A stretch of 57,253 nt of DNA from Sulfuricella sp. T08 (GCF_000971475.1 NZ_DF967557.1:1-57253), one strand, 5' to 3'. Counted from the stretch's first letter, positions 14,932 through 24,936 are shown. The notes: generated by a model not told the origin, from the letters alone. Numbers and translations: made by a program.

Positions 14932-16158
14932 ATGGGGAACCAGACTTACATTGGCCGACAGCCGGTACTCGACCGGGAACGCAAGATTATCGGCTATGAG
15001 CTGTTTTGTCAGGATAGTGCAGAATCCATGGCCGCCAAGGCGGAAGATAGCCTGAGCGCCAGCGCACAAATCCTGGTCAGCTTGCTTAACAACCTCGATT
15101 CGGGCTGGTTGCCGGAAGGCAAGCTGGTCTTCATCAACGTTGACATTGCCATGATGCTGGACCCAGATTTTCTGGCGCTGTTGCCGGATGGGGGCATCGT
15201 GCTGGATATCTATGGCAAGGCAGCCATTACCCCTGAGCTGCTTGCTGCTTGCGATGGGTTGCGTGCCCGTCGCATTGGTCTGGCACTGGACGATGCGGGT
15301 CTGATTCAGGAAGACGATGCGCTACTTGGCAAGGCCGATTTTTTCAAGGTCGACGTCAATGAGCACGATGCAACCCAGCTATTCGAGGTGCTGGGTCGTC
15401 TGGAGAAGTTTCCGGCCCGGCGGGTTGCCAAAAAGGTCGAGACCGGGCGTGATTTCAAGTTCTGTCACGATGCCGGCTTCGATTGTTTTCAGGGTTATTA
15501 TTTCGCCCGTCCGGAAACGGTGTCGGAAAAGGCCATCAATCCCGGCCAGATGAATCTGACCGAGTTGCTTAACCTGATCGGACGCAACGCTGAGGCGGCG
15601 GAGATCGAGGCGGTGTTCAAGCGCGATCCCGTGCTGATGGTCAAACTGCTGGGCTATATCAATTCTCCGGCGATGGGGCTGTCGCGCAAGGTGACGGCCA
15701 TCCCCCAGGCGCTTGCCCTGGTCGGCTACCGCCAGCTTTATCGCTGGGTGGCGCTCCTGCTTTACACCGCGGGCAGCAGCGTTATTCCACCCGCATTGAC
15801 CCTGACCGTGCTGACCCGCAGCCGGTTCATCGAGCTGTTGGGCAAGACCAAACTGCCCAGGCAGGAACAGGACAACCTGTTCATCGTCGGCATGCTGTCC
15901 ATGCTCGGGATTATTCTGGAAACACCGCTGGAACATGTGGTCGAGAAACTGCATGTCCCGGAGTCGATTTCACAGGCATTGCTGAAACACGAGGGCGTTT
16001 ATGGGCCGTTTCTCGAGCTGGCTGAAGCCTGCGAGAATTGCGACGCGCAGCGCATGACCGAAGTCGCTGCCAGACTGGGACTCACGGCGGAAGATGTTAA
16101 CGGCGCCCACCTGGCAGCGATTTCCTGGGCGGAAGCCTTGAGCGGCGGAGCTGCCTGA
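14932..16158 (+). CDS. Degenerate EAL plus HDOD signalling protein (YuxH-like)
   Basis: A 408-residue protein starting at MGNQTYIGRQPV, the usual beginning of this family; an in-frame ATG at 14860 would add 24 residues. The N-terminal EAL-like domain is inactive by sequence: YELFCQ replaces the ExLxR motif, DDAG replaces DDFG and no ELTE motif is visible, though the C-terminal FQGYYFARP remains. Residues about 205-400 are an HDOD domain (VFKRDPVLMVKLLGYINSPAMG, VALVGYRQL). Such proteins are thought to bind c-di-GMP or partners rather than hydrolyse it. It follows the active GAF-GGDEF-EAL gene by 93 bp and precedes hslR by seven. Confidence 0.9.
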   Translation: MGNQTYIGRQPVLDRERKIIGYELFCQDSAESMAAKAEDSLSASAQILVSLLNNLDSGWLPEGKLVFINVDIAMMLDPDFLALLPDGGIVLDIYGKAAITPELLAACDGLRARRIGLALDDAGLIQEDDALLGKADFFKVDVNEHDATQLFEVLGRLEKFPARRVAKKVETGRDFKFCHDAGFDCFQGYYFARPETVSEKAINPGQMNLTELLNLIGRNAEAAEIEAVFKRDPVLMVKLLGYINSPAMGLSRKVTAIPQALALVGYRQLYRWVALLLYTAGSSVIPPALTLTVLTRSRFIELLGKTKLPRQEQDNLFIVGMLSMLGIILETPLEHVVEKLHVPESISQALLKHEGVYGPFLELAEACENCDAQRMTEVAARLGLTAEDVNGAHLAAISWAEALSGGAA

Positions 16159-16165
16159 GGTTGCT

Positions 16166-16555
16166 ATGAACGAAGACAGCACGAAATTGCGCATCGACAA
16201 GTGGCTGTGGGCGGCACGTTTTTTCAAGACGCGCTCGCTGGCGGCGGAGGCGGTCGAAGGCGGCAAGGCGCATCTCAACGGGGTGCGCGTCAAGCCGGCG
16301 AAAGCCGTCAGCATCGGCGACACGCTCGAAATCAGAATAGGTCCGTTCCAGTTCATCGTCGTCGTATGCGGACTTTCCCCGCGCCGCGGTCCGGCCAGCG
16401 AGGCGGCGAAGCTTTACCAGGAAACCGGAGAAAGCCGCTCTGCGCGCGAGGCGCTGGCGGCGCAGTTGAAGGCGGAGGCCGTTCATGGCGAGATACGCCA
16501 GGGTCGCCCCACCAAGCGCGACCGGCGGCATATCGTCCGCTTTACAGGGGGCTAG
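16166..16555 (+). CDS. hslR: Heat-shock protein 15, S4-domain ribosome recycling factor
   Basis: Hsp15 binds free 50S subunits carrying a nascent chain on tRNA and helps to recycle them. The S4 RNA-binding domain occupies the first 60 residues (LRIDKWLWAARFFKTRSLA, then KAHLNGVRVKPAKAV). The C-terminus is basic (RQGRPTKRDRRHI) as in E. coli HslR, and the 129-residue length matches. The gene starts seven bases after the EAL-HDOD stop and may be read from the same transcript. It converges with the small exported protein gene downstream. It is functionally related to hslO, also in this window but not adjacent. Confidence 0.9.
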   Translation: MNEDSTKLRIDKWLWAARFFKTRSLAAEAVEGGKAHLNGVRVKPAKAVSIGDTLEIRIGPFQFIVVVCGLSPRRGPASEAAKLYQETGESRSAREALAAQLKAEAVHGEIRQGRPTKRDRRHIVRFTGG

Positions 16556-16582
16556 AGGCGGGGCGATTTTTCATGTTTGCTG

Positions 16583-17044
16583 CTATTTGGCAACGATCCG
16601 GTTGAAGAAAAATACATAGCCCTGCTGAGTGGTTTCGCTGTACTTGAGACTAATTGAGGCTCCATCAGAGGTTGCCCACATATAGCTCGTCCCAGCACTA
16701 CCGATTTTGGTGGTATCTCCATAGGTCGTCAGAAGATGGGTTTTGGCTTTTTCAAAATTTGCCTTGCTTTCGAATTCAATCAGCACGGAATAGAACTTGT
16801 CTTTGTAAAAGCCATAGGAAATCCGCTTCAATTCTGCCTTGCCGAGGCTTAGTGAGTCGCCCGTCCGGCGGTAGTATTTCACCTGTCCGGAGTCGTCGGC
16901 TACGACCATGCCGGTCAATTTTGACAGCGGTGTTCCCCAGGTAATGTCGCGGAAACCGTTCGGTGCTTCAACAGTCCAACCTGGCTGGGGAAATGAGAAA
17001 ACCAGCACAAGCAGGAACAGGGAGGGAGGGATACGCTTGAACAT
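16583..17044 (-). CDS. Exported hypothetical protein
   Basis: A 153-residue protein starting at the ATG at 17044, which has AAAGGA nine bases ahead. The longer in-frame reading to 17122 lacks a ribosome binding site. The N-terminus is a signal peptide (MFKRIPPSLFLLVLVFSFP, probable cleavage near the Trp-Thr-Val segment). The mature part contains an NGFRDITWGTPLSKL motif, common at the start of small periplasmic proteins of Proteobacteria, and alternating beta strands. No enzymatic motif is visible. It stands alone between hslR (convergent) and prfC (same strand, 183 bp upstream). Confidence 0.7.
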   Translation of the reverse strand: MFKRIPPSLFLLVLVFSFPQPGWTVEAPNGFRDITWGTPLSKLTGMVVADDSGQVKYYRRTGDSLSLGKAELKRISYGFYKDKFYSVLIEFESKANFEKAKTHLLTTYGDTTKIGSAGTSYMWATSDGASISLKYSETTQQGYVFFFNRIVAK

Positions 17045-17169
17045 GGCAATTCCTTTATCGGGGAGGAATAAATGATTAGGCGCATGATGTCCGGAAAAGT
17101 TTCCACCGGGACCAGATGGCAAATATGGCGGCTGTAGGGTGCGTCCTTTCTTCCTATTTCGCTATGCAT

Positions 17170-17186
17170 GGTGCGCATGGCGCACC
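17170..17186. repeat. Intergenic palindrome of the GGTGCGCATGGCGCACC type
   Basis: GGTGCGC and GCGCACC pair perfectly around ATG. A further related GTAGGGTGCG lies near 17134 and the right arm continues as CACCCTGCC, so the unit is part of a larger, imperfect inverted repeat. Short repeats of this style are common between genes in Beta- and Gammaproteobacteria. It lies downstream of prfC and may double as a 3' end structure. Confidence 0.5.
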
Positions 17187-17227
17187 CTGCCTTTACCTCG
17201 CACAAGCATAAGCGCGAATTAGTTGGC

Positions 17228-18799
17228 CTAGAAAATCTCCCGCGTTTCCAGGAATTTGATCTCGGGAAACCGTTCCTGGGTCAGGTTCAGGTTGACGCGG
17301 TTCGGTGCCAGGTAGACGTAATCGTCGGCGTTATCCAGAGCGACATTGAAGCCGTGCTTGTCGGCGAGTTTCTTCAGCTCCGCTTCCGGGCCACGCAGCC
17401 AGCGCGCGGTGGCGACATCGTAAGGCTCGAACAACACGTCGACCCCATATTCGAATTGCAGGCGGTGCGCCACCACGTCGAACTGGAGCATGCCGACCGC
17501 GCCCAGTATCAGGTCATTGCTGGCGATGGGCCGGAACAGCTGGGTAGCGCCTTCTTCCGCCAATTGATGCAAGCCCTTCTGCAATTGCTTCATCTTCAGC
17601 GGGTTCCTGATCCGGGCACGGCGGAAGATTTCCGGCGCAAAGGAAGGAATTCCGGTGAATTTCAGGTCCTCGCCTGCGCTGAAGGTGTCTCCCAGCTTGA
17701 TCGTGCCATGGTTGGGGATGCCGATGATGTCGCCGGCATAGGCCTCGTCGGCGGTATTACGGTCCTGCGCCATAAAGGTGATGGCGTTGCTCACCGTGAA
17801 CAGTTTGCCGCTCGCCACCTGCTTGAGTTTCATGCCGCGGTCGAAGCGCCCGGAGCAGATGCGGATGAAGGCGATGCGGTCGCGGTGCTTGGGATCCATG
17901 TTGGCCTGGATCTTGAACACGAAGCCGCTGAACTTGGCTTCGTCGGGTTCCACTGCACGACTTTGCGCAGGGCGTGGCAGGGGCGCGGGGGAGAGCTCGA
18001 CAATGGCGTCCAGCAAGGATTGCACGCCGAAGTTGTTCATTGCCGAGCCGAAGAACACCGGCGTCTGCTTGCCGGCGAGATAGGCCTCGCGGTCGAAGGT
18101 GTGGGAGGCGCCGCGCACCAGCTCGATGTCGATGCGCAGCTCGTCGGCCTGGTCGCCGATCAGCTCGTCCAGGCGCGGATTGTCTATGCCCTGGATGGTT
18201 TCCGAAGTGCCTTTCTCGGCATTCGGGTCGAACACCGATACGACATCGTTGTAAAGGTGGTAGGTGCCGCGGAAGCGCTTGCCCATGCCGATCGGCCAAG
18301 TCATCGGTGCGCACTGGATTTGCAGTACCGACTCGATTTCGTCCAGCAGGTCGATGGGTTCCTTGCCTTCGCGATCCAGCTTGTTGATGAAGGTGAGAAT
18401 GGGCGTGTCGCGCAGGCGGCAGACGTTGAGCAGCTTGATGGTCTGGGCCTCGACGCCATTCACCGAGTCGATCACCATCACCGCCGAATCTACCGCCGTC
18501 AGGGTGCGGTAGGTATCCTCGGAAAAGTCTTCGTGGCCGGGGGTGTCGAGCAGGTTGACGATGCAGTCGCGATAAGGGAACTGCATTACCGACGAGGTCA
18601 CCGAAATGCCGCGCTGCTTTTCCAGTTCCATCCAGTCCGAAACCGCATGGCGGTCAGACTTTCGTGCACGCACTGCGCCAGCCATCTGAATTGCGCCGCC
18701 GAACCAGAGCATTTTTTCGGTCAGCGTGGTTTTGCCAGCGTCTGGATGGGAGATGATGGCGAAGGTGCGGCGGCGGCGGATTTCTTCTTGCAGGGTCAT
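17228..18799 (-). CDS. prfC: Peptide chain release factor 3
   Basis: RF3 is the translational GTPase that removes RF1 or RF2 from the ribosome after peptide release. The 523-residue length matches. The G1 motif is [12 protein letters not shown] near residue 18, G3 is DTPGHEDF and G4 is FINKLDRE. A beta-barrel and C-terminal domains follow, with conserved [18 protein letters not shown]. The start at 18799 gives the usual N-terminus ([19 protein letters not shown]). It is monocistronic and divergent from the small proline-rich protein gene. Confidence 0.97.
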   Translation of the reverse strand: MTLQEEIRRRRTFAIISHPDAGKTTLTEKMLWFGGAIQMAGAVRARKSDRHAVSDWMELEKQRGISVTSSVMQFPYRDCIVNLLDTPGHEDFSEDTYRTLTAVDSAVMVIDSVNGVEAQTIKLLNVCRLRDTPILTFINKLDREGKEPIDLLDEIESVLQIQCAPMTWPIGMGKRFRGTYHLYNDVVSVFDPNAEKGTSETIQGIDNPRLDELIGDQADELRIDIELVRGASHTFDREAYLAGKQTPVFFGSAMNNFGVQSLLDAIVELSPAPLPRPAQSRAVEPDEAKFSGFVFKIQANMDPKHRDRIAFIRICSGRFDRGMKLKQVASGKLFTVSNAITFMAQDRNTADEAYAGDIIGIPNHGTIKLGDTFSAGEDLKFTGIPSFAPEIFRRARIRNPLKMKQLQKGLHQLAEEGATQLFRPIASNDLILGAVGMLQFDVVAHRLQFEYGVDVLFEPYDVATARWLRGPEAELKKLADKHGFNVALDNADDYVYLAPNRVNLNLTQERFPEIKFLETREIF

Positions 18800-18910
18800 G
18801 GCAACAGGCTGTTTTGGAAAGTAAAAGAGGCGGAATTATAGCGTTTTATCGGGTTGATAGACAGCCCACGTGAGACTATATTTAAAGTCGGGAGTTCAGA
18901 GGATTTTGTG

Positions 18911-19243
18911 ATGCGTTTCGTACCCAGCCTGCCGCCACTTCCATCGCCGGTTGAAGAGGAAGAACCCAAGCCTCTACGCGCTATCCGGCCAGTCAGGCCG
19001 GTGGAGCCGCGCGCACGCGCACCCCGCGTGATTCAATATTTCGGGCCAAAAGCCAGGGCTGAGAAGGGGGCTGGCGGTCCCACGGCTGTCCGGCCGGATG
19101 AACGCACTACAATCGATCGGCGTGAATTATGCCGTCGCCTGCAGCACGGGCAAGCTTTTCTGAATACTCGCAGCGCCGAGGATAGGCGGAAGCATGCGCG
19201 GCGCGATAGCGATATCGCCACCACACTGGATGAAGAGGGTTAA
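18911..19243 (+). CDS. Small proline- and arginine-rich hypothetical protein
   Basis: A 110-residue, probably disordered protein. The N-terminal half is Pro/Glu/Arg-rich (LPPLPSPVEEEEPKP, then several RPV repeats), and the C-terminal part has a charged helical segment (RRELCRRLQHGQAFLNTRS). The ATG at 18911 is chosen because AGAGGA lies eight bases upstream; an in-frame ATG at 18854 has no such signal. No family is recognised. It converges with the PilZ gene with a six-base gap. Confidence in the gene is moderate because composition bias alone can keep a frame open. Confidence 0.55.
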   Translation: MRFVPSLPPLPSPVEEEEPKPLRAIRPVRPVEPRARAPRVIQYFGPKARAEKGAGGPTAVRPDERTTIDRRELCRRLQHGQAFLNTRSAEDRRKHARRDSDIATTLDEEG

Positions 19244-19249
19244 TCTGGC

Positions 19250-19642
19250 TTATTCACGGATTTTCAAAATTGCCGTGCCGATTTCATAGCTGCGGCTTGA
19301 GCCCTGCTTGACGCAGCGCCTGACCTGGACCAGTGCGCGTAGCGGCTTGATGGTCGAGCCTTGGGGCGGCAGCACATGGATGTCGAGCAGCTGGCCAAAA
19401 CGCGGGACATAGTCGGTTATCAGTGAAACGCCGTCGACACTCAGGTCCTTGGTGGTTCCATAGACCGTTTCGCCGCTTTCCGTCACCCGGATTTTTACCT
19501 GACAGTTGATGGGGATGCGCCGCGCATTGCGCATCTCGCCTTTGTGTTGCCGTCGTCCGCCGGGAAGAAGCCGAAGTTTGGCGGGTTGGTCTTCCTGCGC
19601 AGCTGATTGCTCTGCCGCGAAAAATGCCTTGGCTTGTGGCAT
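19250..19642 (-). CDS. PilZ-domain protein, putative c-di-GMP receptor
   Basis: A 130-residue protein whose last 95 residues form a PilZ domain. The c-di-GMP-binding signature is recognisable as NARRIPINCQVKIR (the RxxxR-type segment) and DLSVDGVSL (the D/NxSxxG segment), followed by the beta-barrel strands. The first 35 residues are a probably flexible, charged leader. It would act as a stand-alone cytoplasmic receptor for c-di-GMP made or degraded by the many GGDEF and EAL proteins in the window. Its target is unknown. It is transcribed alone, downstream of the ygiQ terminator. Confidence 0.85.
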   Translation of the reverse strand: MPQAKAFFAAEQSAAQEDQPAKLRLLPGGRRQHKGEMRNARRIPINCQVKIRVTESGETVYGTTKDLSVDGVSLITDYVPRFGQLLDIHVLPPQGSTIKPLRALVQVRRCVKQGSSRSYEIGTAILKIRE

Positions 19643-19741
19643 AACACTCCTCCATGCTTGATTTTATTTATAATTCTCTGACCACAATATATGGTTGAGA
19701 GGTTTTTATTTATATCAACATATGGTGGTAGAGTCTAAAAC

Positions 19742-19780
19742 AAAAAAATCCATTCGGCAATATGCCGAGGTGATTTTTTT
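19742..19780 (-). terminator. Bidirectional intrinsic terminator behind ygiQ
   Basis: CGGCA and TGCCG form a short hairpin (about 19755-19767) flanked on the left by a seven-A run and on the right by a seven-T run. On the minus strand the hairpin is followed by ATTTTTTTGTTTT, giving a good intrinsic terminator 16 bp after the ygiQ stop. The symmetric A and T runs make it usable in both directions. Confidence 0.7.
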
Positions 19781-19795
19781 GCGGGCAGGGTTGAG

Positions 19796-21928
19796 TTACT
19801 TGGTGCGGCGAGTTGCTCTTGGTCGATCCAGAGTGTGCTGGGTGCGGGCAGTGCCTCTGCCGGTTTCGGGGCGACGGTTGTTGGCTGGCGCGCGGCCTGT
19901 TACTACAGGCTGCCAGGCTGGCACCAAGTGCTTTTTGCTGGCGCCGATCAGGTCGGCGCGGCCCATTTGCTTGAGTGCCTCACGTAACAGCGGCCAGTTC
20001 TCGGGATCGTGGTAGCGCAGGAATGCCTTGTGCAGCCGCCTGGCCCTTCCACTTTTCGGGATAGTCACTTCTTCACCATCGCGGCTGACCTTGCGTAGCG
20101 GGTTTCTGCCGGTGTGGTACATGGTGGAGGCCATCGCCATCGGCGTGGGAGTGAAGTTCTGCACCTGGTCCAGGCGGAAACCGTTGGCCTTGAGCCATAA
20201 CGCCAGTTCCAGCATGTCCTCGTCGGTGGTGCCGGGGTGGGCCGAAATGAAGTAGGGGATCAGGTACTGTTCCTTACCGGCTTCCTTGGAAAATTTCTCG
20301 AACAGTTCCTTGAACTTGTAATAGGCGCCCATGCCCGGCTTCATCATCTTCGACAAGGGCCCTTCGGCGATGTGTTCTGGCGCGATCTTGAGATAGCCGC
20401 CGACATGGTGGCTGACCAGTTCCTTGACATATTCCGGCGACTTCACCGCGAGGTCGTAGCGCACGCCCGAGCCGATCAGGATTTTCTTGATGCCGGGCAG
20501 CGTCCGCGCCTTGCGGTAGAGCTGGATCAGGGGGCCATGGTCGGTGCCCATGTTTTCGCAGATGTCCGGGAAGACGCAGGAAAGCCGGCGGCAGGAGGAC
20601 TCGATCTTCGGGTCGCGGCACTTCAAACGGTACATGTTGGCGGTGGGGCCGCCCAGGTCGGAAATAATGCCGGTGAAACCCGGTGTCTTGTCGCGAATTT
20701 CCTCGACCTCGCGCAGGATGGAGGCTTCCGAGCGGTTCTGGATGATGCGTCCTTCGTGCTCGGTGATTGAGCAGAAGGTGCAGCCGCCGAAGCAGCCGCG
20801 CATGATATTGACCGAAAAACGGATCATTTCGTAGGCGGGAATCTTCGCCTCGCCGTAGACCGGGTGTGGTCGGCGGTTGTAGGGCAAGTCGAAGACGCCG
20901 TCCATCTCTTCGGTGGTCAGTGGTATTGGGGGAGGGTTGATCCATACGTCGCGGTCGCCGTGGGCCTGCACCAGTACGCGGGCGTTGCCTGGGTTGGCTT
21001 CGAGATGCAATACACGGTTGGCGTGAGCGTACAGGACGGGGTCATCTCGCACCTGTTCGAATGAGGGCAGCCGGACCACGCCTTGGGTGCGATCTGCCCT
21101 CTTTGACGGGTGAAATTGCACCGGCTGAGTTTCGCTCTGCTTTTCACCTTCGGTCGCACAGGCAACAGCAGACGTTTCTGCGTAAGGATTAACGTGCGTC
21201 GCCACCTTGCCCGGCGTGTCCACCGAGGTCGAATCAATGACTTGCCGACCTTCGGGAATGCCCTTGAGCAAGATGGCTGTGCCGCGCAGGTCGGTGATGC
21301 TGGCGATGGGTTCGCCCTTGGCAAGGCGATGGGCCAACTCCACCAGCGCCCGTTCGGCGTTGCCGTAGAGCAGGATATCGGCTTTGGAATCCGGCAGGAT
21401 GGAGCGGCGTACCTTGTCTGACCAGTAGTCGAAGTGGGCGATGCGGCGAAGTGATGCCTCGATTCCGCCAATCACCACCGGTACGTCGGCGTAGGCCTCG
21501 CGGCAGCGCTGTGAATAAACGATCACCGCGCGGTCCGGGCGCTTGTTGCCTTCGGCGTTGGCCGTATAGGCGTCGTCGGAGCGGATTTTGCGGTCGGCGG
21601 TGTAGCGGTTGACCATCGAATCCATGTTGCCGGCAGTGACGCCATAGAACAGGTTGGGCTTGCCCAGCGCCTTGAAGGCAGCCGGGCTGTGCCAGTCAGG
21701 CTGGGCAATGATGCCGACACGGAAGCCCTGGGCCTCCAGCAGCCGCCCGACCAGCGCCATGCCGAAGCTGGGGTGGTCAATATAGGCGTCACCAGTGATC
21801 AGGACGATGTCGCAGCTGTCCCAGCCGAGCTGATCCATCTCGGCGCGCGACATCGGCAGCACGGGGGCCGTGCCAAAGCGCTTGGCCCAGTATTTGCGAT
21901 GGGAAAATATGTTGCGGGCGGTTTCCAT
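19796..21928 (-). CDS. ygiQ: YgiQ-family radical SAM protein
   Basis: A 710-residue protein of the YgiQ family. The radical SAM cluster motif CxxxCxxC is present in [18 protein letters not shown] in the middle of the chain. N-terminal signatures such as [19 protein letters not shown] and the [18 protein letters not shown] segment match the family, and the C-terminus is Pro/Arg-rich and disordered. The family is widespread, but no reaction has been firmly assigned. The gene is monocistronic with a clear terminator. Length is typical. Confidence 0.95.
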   Translation of the reverse strand: METARNIFSHRKYWAKRFGTAPVLPMSRAEMDQLGWDSCDIVLITGDAYIDHPSFGMALVGRLLEAQGFRVGIIAQPDWHSPAAFKALGKPNLFYGVTAGNMDSMVNRYTADRKIRSDDAYTANAEGNKRPDRAVIVYSQRCREAYADVPVVIGGIEASLRRIAHFDYWSDKVRRSILPDSKADILLYGNAERALVELAHRLAKGEPIASITDLRGTAILLKGIPEGRQVIDSTSVDTPGKVATHVNPYAETSAVACATEGEKQSETQPVQFHPSKRADRTQGVVRLPSFEQVRDDPVLYAHANRVLHLEANPGNARVLVQAHGDRDVWINPPPIPLTTEEMDGVFDLPYNRRPHPVYGEAKIPAYEMIRFSVNIMRGCFGGCTFCSITEHEGRIIQNRSEASILREVEEIRDKTPGFTGIISDLGGPTANMYRLKCRDPKIESSCRRLSCVFPDICENMGTDHGPLIQLYRKARTLPGIKKILIGSGVRYDLAVKSPEYVKELVSHHVGGYLKIAPEHIAEGPLSKMMKPGMGAYYKFKELFEKFSKEAGKEQYLIPYFISAHPGTTDEDMLELALWLKANGFRLDQVQNFTPTPMAMASTMYHTGRNPLRKVSRDGEEVTIPKSGRARRLHKAFLRYHDPENWPLLREALKQMGRADLIGASKKHLVPAWQPVVTGRAPANNRRPETGRGTARTQHTLDRPRATRRTK

Positions 21929-21999
21929 GGAGGGCTATTTTACGCGTGTAAAGGAGACGGCGATATGGACACGCCAGATTCGACTAGGTTCCGTTGCGA

Positions 22000-23400
22000 T
22001 CAGGTTGGCGTATCCGGCGTGCTGGAACGGATCGGGAAACGCACCTGCACCAATGAGCCTTGGCCAGAAGGCGGCGTGCTGATCCCCACTGTGGCGTTAT
22101 GGCTGTGGGCGATCTCCTCAACGATAGCCAGTCCCAGCCCGCAGCCATCGCCCGGACTGCCGGCAATGCGATGAAAACGTTTCAGCACCTGTTCGCGCTC
22201 ATCTGGCGGGATGCCGGGACCGTTGTCTTCTACTTCGAGCAGTGCGGCGTCCTTGAGCAGTGAGGTACGTACAGTGATCTGCCCTCCTGTCTGTGTGTAC
22301 CGCAGGGAATTGTCGATCAGATTGGCGAGCATCTCGCCCAACAATAGGGGTTCTCCAGAAATCGGTGCCGCTTCAAGTTCGAAGCCCAGGTCTATGGTTT
22401 TTGCCAGAGCCTGTGGCATCCAGTCGGCGGCGGTACTGCGCACCAGTTCGGCCAGATCGATGGGTTGTGGCTTGGTTGGGGCCTGACCACCGGGCTCCAC
22501 GCGGGCCAGGGTGAGCAGTTGATGGGTGAGGTGGGCGGTGCGCCCGGCGCTGGCGTGGATGCGCTGCAGGGAGGCTCGTAGCTCGTCTGGATCTGTCTCT
22601 CGCAAGGCGGCATCCAGCTGCGCCTGCAAGGCGGCGATCGGGGTGCGGATCTGGTGGGCGGCATCGGAGATGAGGCGCCGCTGCGCTGTCAGTGTTCCAT
22701 TCAGCCGGTCCAGCAGTGCGTTGAGTTCATGCACCATCGGGCGCACCTCTTCGGGCGCATGGCCTTCCGGCACTGGGCGCATATCCTGCGAGGAACGGGT
22801 CGCGATTGCCTGACGCAGTAGGTTGAGCGGCGCCAGACCGTGGCCGACACCGAACCAGACCAGGGCGATGGCCGCCGCTGCGAGCAGGCTTTCAGGTATC
22901 AGCATCCCTAGCAGAATTTCATCCATCAGATTGTGGCGCTTGACCAGCGTTTCCGCGACCATTACCTTGATGTCGCCATTTACTGTCGGGGAGTACAGGG
23001 CGGCTATACGTACCGCTTGGCCGCGGTAATGGCCATCATAATATGCCCGGTTCTTTTCCTGCGGCAGGAAAGGGGGTGGCGGCAATCCTCGGTGACCGGC
23101 GATGAATTCGTCGTGAGGGCCAAGGATCATGAAATAAATATGATCATACTTGTCGGCCAGAAGTACCTGCTGCGCCACCGCCGGCAAATCAAGGGTGGTA
23201 TGGCCTGGCGTACTGCGAATCTGTGCCGCAATGGCCATGGCGGAATCCTGAAGCGCACGGTCATAGGCGTGGTTGGCGAAACCCAGGGCGATGCGGTAGG
23301 AGGCCAGCGCACCCAAGATCAGCAGAGCCAAGAGCGAGGGGATCAGCCTGCTGAGCAGGCGGCGGCGCAAGCTTCGGTTGCTATGAGTCAAATTTTTCAA
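22000..23400 (-). CDS. TctE-like membrane sensor histidine kinase
   Basis: A 466-residue inner-membrane kinase. The first membrane segment (LIPSLLALLILGALASY) is followed by a periplasmic domain of about 130 residues of the 2CSK_N type seen in TctE, then a second segment (LLAAAAIALVWFGVGHGL) and a HAMP-like region. The H box is ISDAAHQIRTPIAAL, the N box is LANLIDNSLRYTQ and the G boxes are VEDNGPGIPP and GDGCGLGLAIVEE. It overlaps the upstream response-regulator gene by 20 bp, so it is its partner. TctE homologues respond to tricarboxylates, but no transporter is adjacent, so the ligand is unknown. Confidence 0.92.
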   Translation of the reverse strand: MKNLTHSNRSLRRRLLSRLIPSLLALLILGALASYRIALGFANHAYDRALQDSAMAIAAQIRSTPGHTTLDLPAVAQQVLLADKYDHIYFMILGPHDEFIAGHRGLPPPPFLPQEKNRAYYDGHYRGQAVRIAALYSPTVNGDIKVMVAETLVKRHNLMDEILLGMLIPESLLAAAAIALVWFGVGHGLAPLNLLRQAIATRSSQDMRPVPEGHAPEEVRPMVHELNALLDRLNGTLTAQRRLISDAAHQIRTPIAALQAQLDAALRETDPDELRASLQRIHASAGRTAHLTHQLLTLARVEPGGQAPTKPQPIDLAELVRSTAADWMPQALAKTIDLGFELEAAPISGEPLLLGEMLANLIDNSLRYTQTGGQITVRTSLLKDAALLEVEDNGPGIPPDEREQVLKRFHRIAGSPGDGCGLGLAIVEEIAHSHNATVGISTPPSGQGSLVQVRFPIRSSTPDTPT

Positions 23401-24052
23401 GGTAGTAACCTAGTCCGCGCACGGTGCTGATAACGATACCCGCCGGTTCAAGTTTGGCGCGCAGGCGCGATACATATTGTTCGATGGCATTGGGTGTGAT
23501 TTCTTCATCCCAGCCGCACAGGGCCTGGAGCAACTGTTCCTTGCTGACAATACGGCCGGCGCGCAGCAGGAAAAACTCCAGCACCGCCCATTCCCGTGCC
23601 GAAAGGTCGATCGGTTGATCATCCAGATAGGCGCGCTTGCCGACCGTGTCGAGCATGAGTGGTCCATGGCGCAATTGTGGATTGAGCTTGCCCTGGCTGC
23701 GCCGTATCAGCGCGCGTATCCGGGCTTCGAGTTCGGCGTAGGCAATGGGCTTGACGACATAATCGTCGGCCCCGAGATCGAGTCCCTGGACGCGATCTTC
23801 CAGCGCGTCCAGGGCAGTCAGAATCAGAACCGGAACGGGCTGCTCGCGGCGCCGCAAGCGGCGCAGCACTTCCATGCCGTTTAGCCCGGGCAGGCCCAGA
23901 TCGAGAATCGCCAGGTCGTAATTTTCCTTTTTTAGCCAGGCATCGGCCTGTTTGCCATTGGCGGCATGGTCGACCGCATAATCCGACTGGCGCAGGGCGC
24001 GGCATAGCCCATCTGCCAGTTCGGCATCGTCTTCGGCAACCAGAATGCGCAT
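23381..24052 (-). CDS. OmpR-family response regulator (TctD/QseB-like)
   Basis: A 223-residue transcription factor. The receiver domain (1-115) has the acidic pair in MRILVAEDDAELA, the phosphoacceptor Asp in AILDLGLPGLNG and the Lys in DYVVKPI. A winged-helix Trans_reg_C domain follows (LSAREWAVLEFFLLRAGRIV, then NAIEQYVSRLRAKLEPAG, ending in VRGLGYYL). It is the first gene of a two-gene operon with the kinase, overlapping it by 20 bp. Targets cannot be predicted from the window; self-regulation is usual in the family. Confidence 0.94.
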   Translation of the reverse strand: MRILVAEDDAELADGLCRALRQSDYAVDHAANGKQADAWLKKENYDLAILDLGLPGLNGMEVLRRLRRREQPVPVLILTALDALEDRVQGLDLGADDYVVKPIAYAELEARIRALIRRSQGKLNPQLRHGPLMLDTVGKRAYLDDQPIDLSAREWAVLEFFLLRAGRIVSKEQLLQALCGWDEEITPNAIEQYVSRLRAKLEPAGIVISTVRGLGYYLEKFDS

Positions 24053-24106
24053 GGGGTGTCAGGTCAGAATAATTGGGGAGATGTCCGTCTTTAGGGTGGT
24101 CTGGAG

Positions 24107-24934
24107 CTAGCGAACGCGGTAATACTGCATCAGACCCCATTCAAAGAGGCGGGCGGGCAATAGGGCTTTCATGGCCACGACCATTTGCTCTATGAGCGAA
24201 CCGACCCGGTAGCGCAGGCGGGGCGAAGGCGCAAGGATGATGTTTTCTACCCGCTGAGCTACCACTGAAGGCTGCGGACCTTCTGCTTCGTCTCGGGCCA
24301 TGATGTTCAGCGCGGCAGTGTGATTGGCCCGGTATGCCGGATTGCAGGCCGATTCCCGCGTCTCCAAGCCATGGGCAGACATGGCAGTGTTGATGTCACC
24401 CGGTTCTACCAGGCTCACGTGTATGCCGTGGGATTTCACCTCCATCCGTAACGTTTCGCTTAGACCTTCCAGGGCGAACTTGGTGGCGCAGTAGAGTCCG
24501 TTGAAGGGTACCCCTACCAATCCGGCCACCGAACTGATATTGATGATGTGGCCGATGCCCTGCGCCCGCATCACGGGCAAGACTTGCCGACAGACGCGCA
24601 GTACACCGAAAAAATTAGTTTCGAACTGGGCTTTGGCCTCGTCGAGGCTGGTATCTTCCACTGCTCCTGAAATGCCTATTCCGGCATTGTTCACGACTAT
24701 GTCAATACGATTTTCTTTGGCCAGGATCAGGTGGATACCCTGTTCTACAGAGTCGTTGTCATCCACATTCATGCGCATCATGGTGTAGGCGAATGCCGGC
24801 AGTTCGTCGGGATTGCGTCGCGTAGTGCCGTAAACTCGGTATCCCCGCCGGTGCAGATGTTCTGCACAAGCCTTCCCGATGCCGGAGGACGCACCTGTGA
24901 TTAGAACGACCTTGTCCTTATTTTTGTTTCCCAT
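24107..24934 (-). CDS. Short-chain dehydrogenase/reductase
   Basis: A 275-residue classical SDR. The cofactor motif TGASSGIGKA is near residue 14, followed by NNAG and the catalytic Ser in NISSVAGLVG with YCATK supplying Tyr and Lys. Arg residues in YGTTRR after the second strand suggest NADPH. The C-terminal 30 residues contain a hydrophobic stretch (MVVAMKALLPARLFEW) as in SDRs acting on lipids or steroids. The ATG at 24934 is chosen, four bases downstream of the SMR stop codon, so the pair is co-transcribed. The substrate is unknown; the divergent oxoamine synthase suggests a keto-lipid as one possibility. Confidence 0.9.
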   Translation of the reverse strand: MGNKNKDKVVLITGASSGIGKACAEHLHRRGYRVYGTTRRNPDELPAFAYTMMRMNVDDNDSVEQGIHLILAKENRIDIVVNNAGIGISGAVEDTSLDEAKAQFETNFFGVLRVCRQVLPVMRAQGIGHIINISSVAGLVGVPFNGLYCATKFALEGLSETLRMEVKSHGIHVSLVEPGDINTAMSAHGLETRESACNPAYRANHTAALNIMARDEAEGPQPSVVAQRVENIILAPSPRLRYRVGSLIEQMVVAMKALLPARLFEWGLMQYYRVR

Positions 24935-24936
24935 AT

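Noticed and set aside
17168-18841. 557-codon plus-strand open frame opposite prfC
   Set aside because: It mirrors prfC on the other strand. GC-rich codon bias keeps the antisense frame open, and the translation has no recognisable domain.
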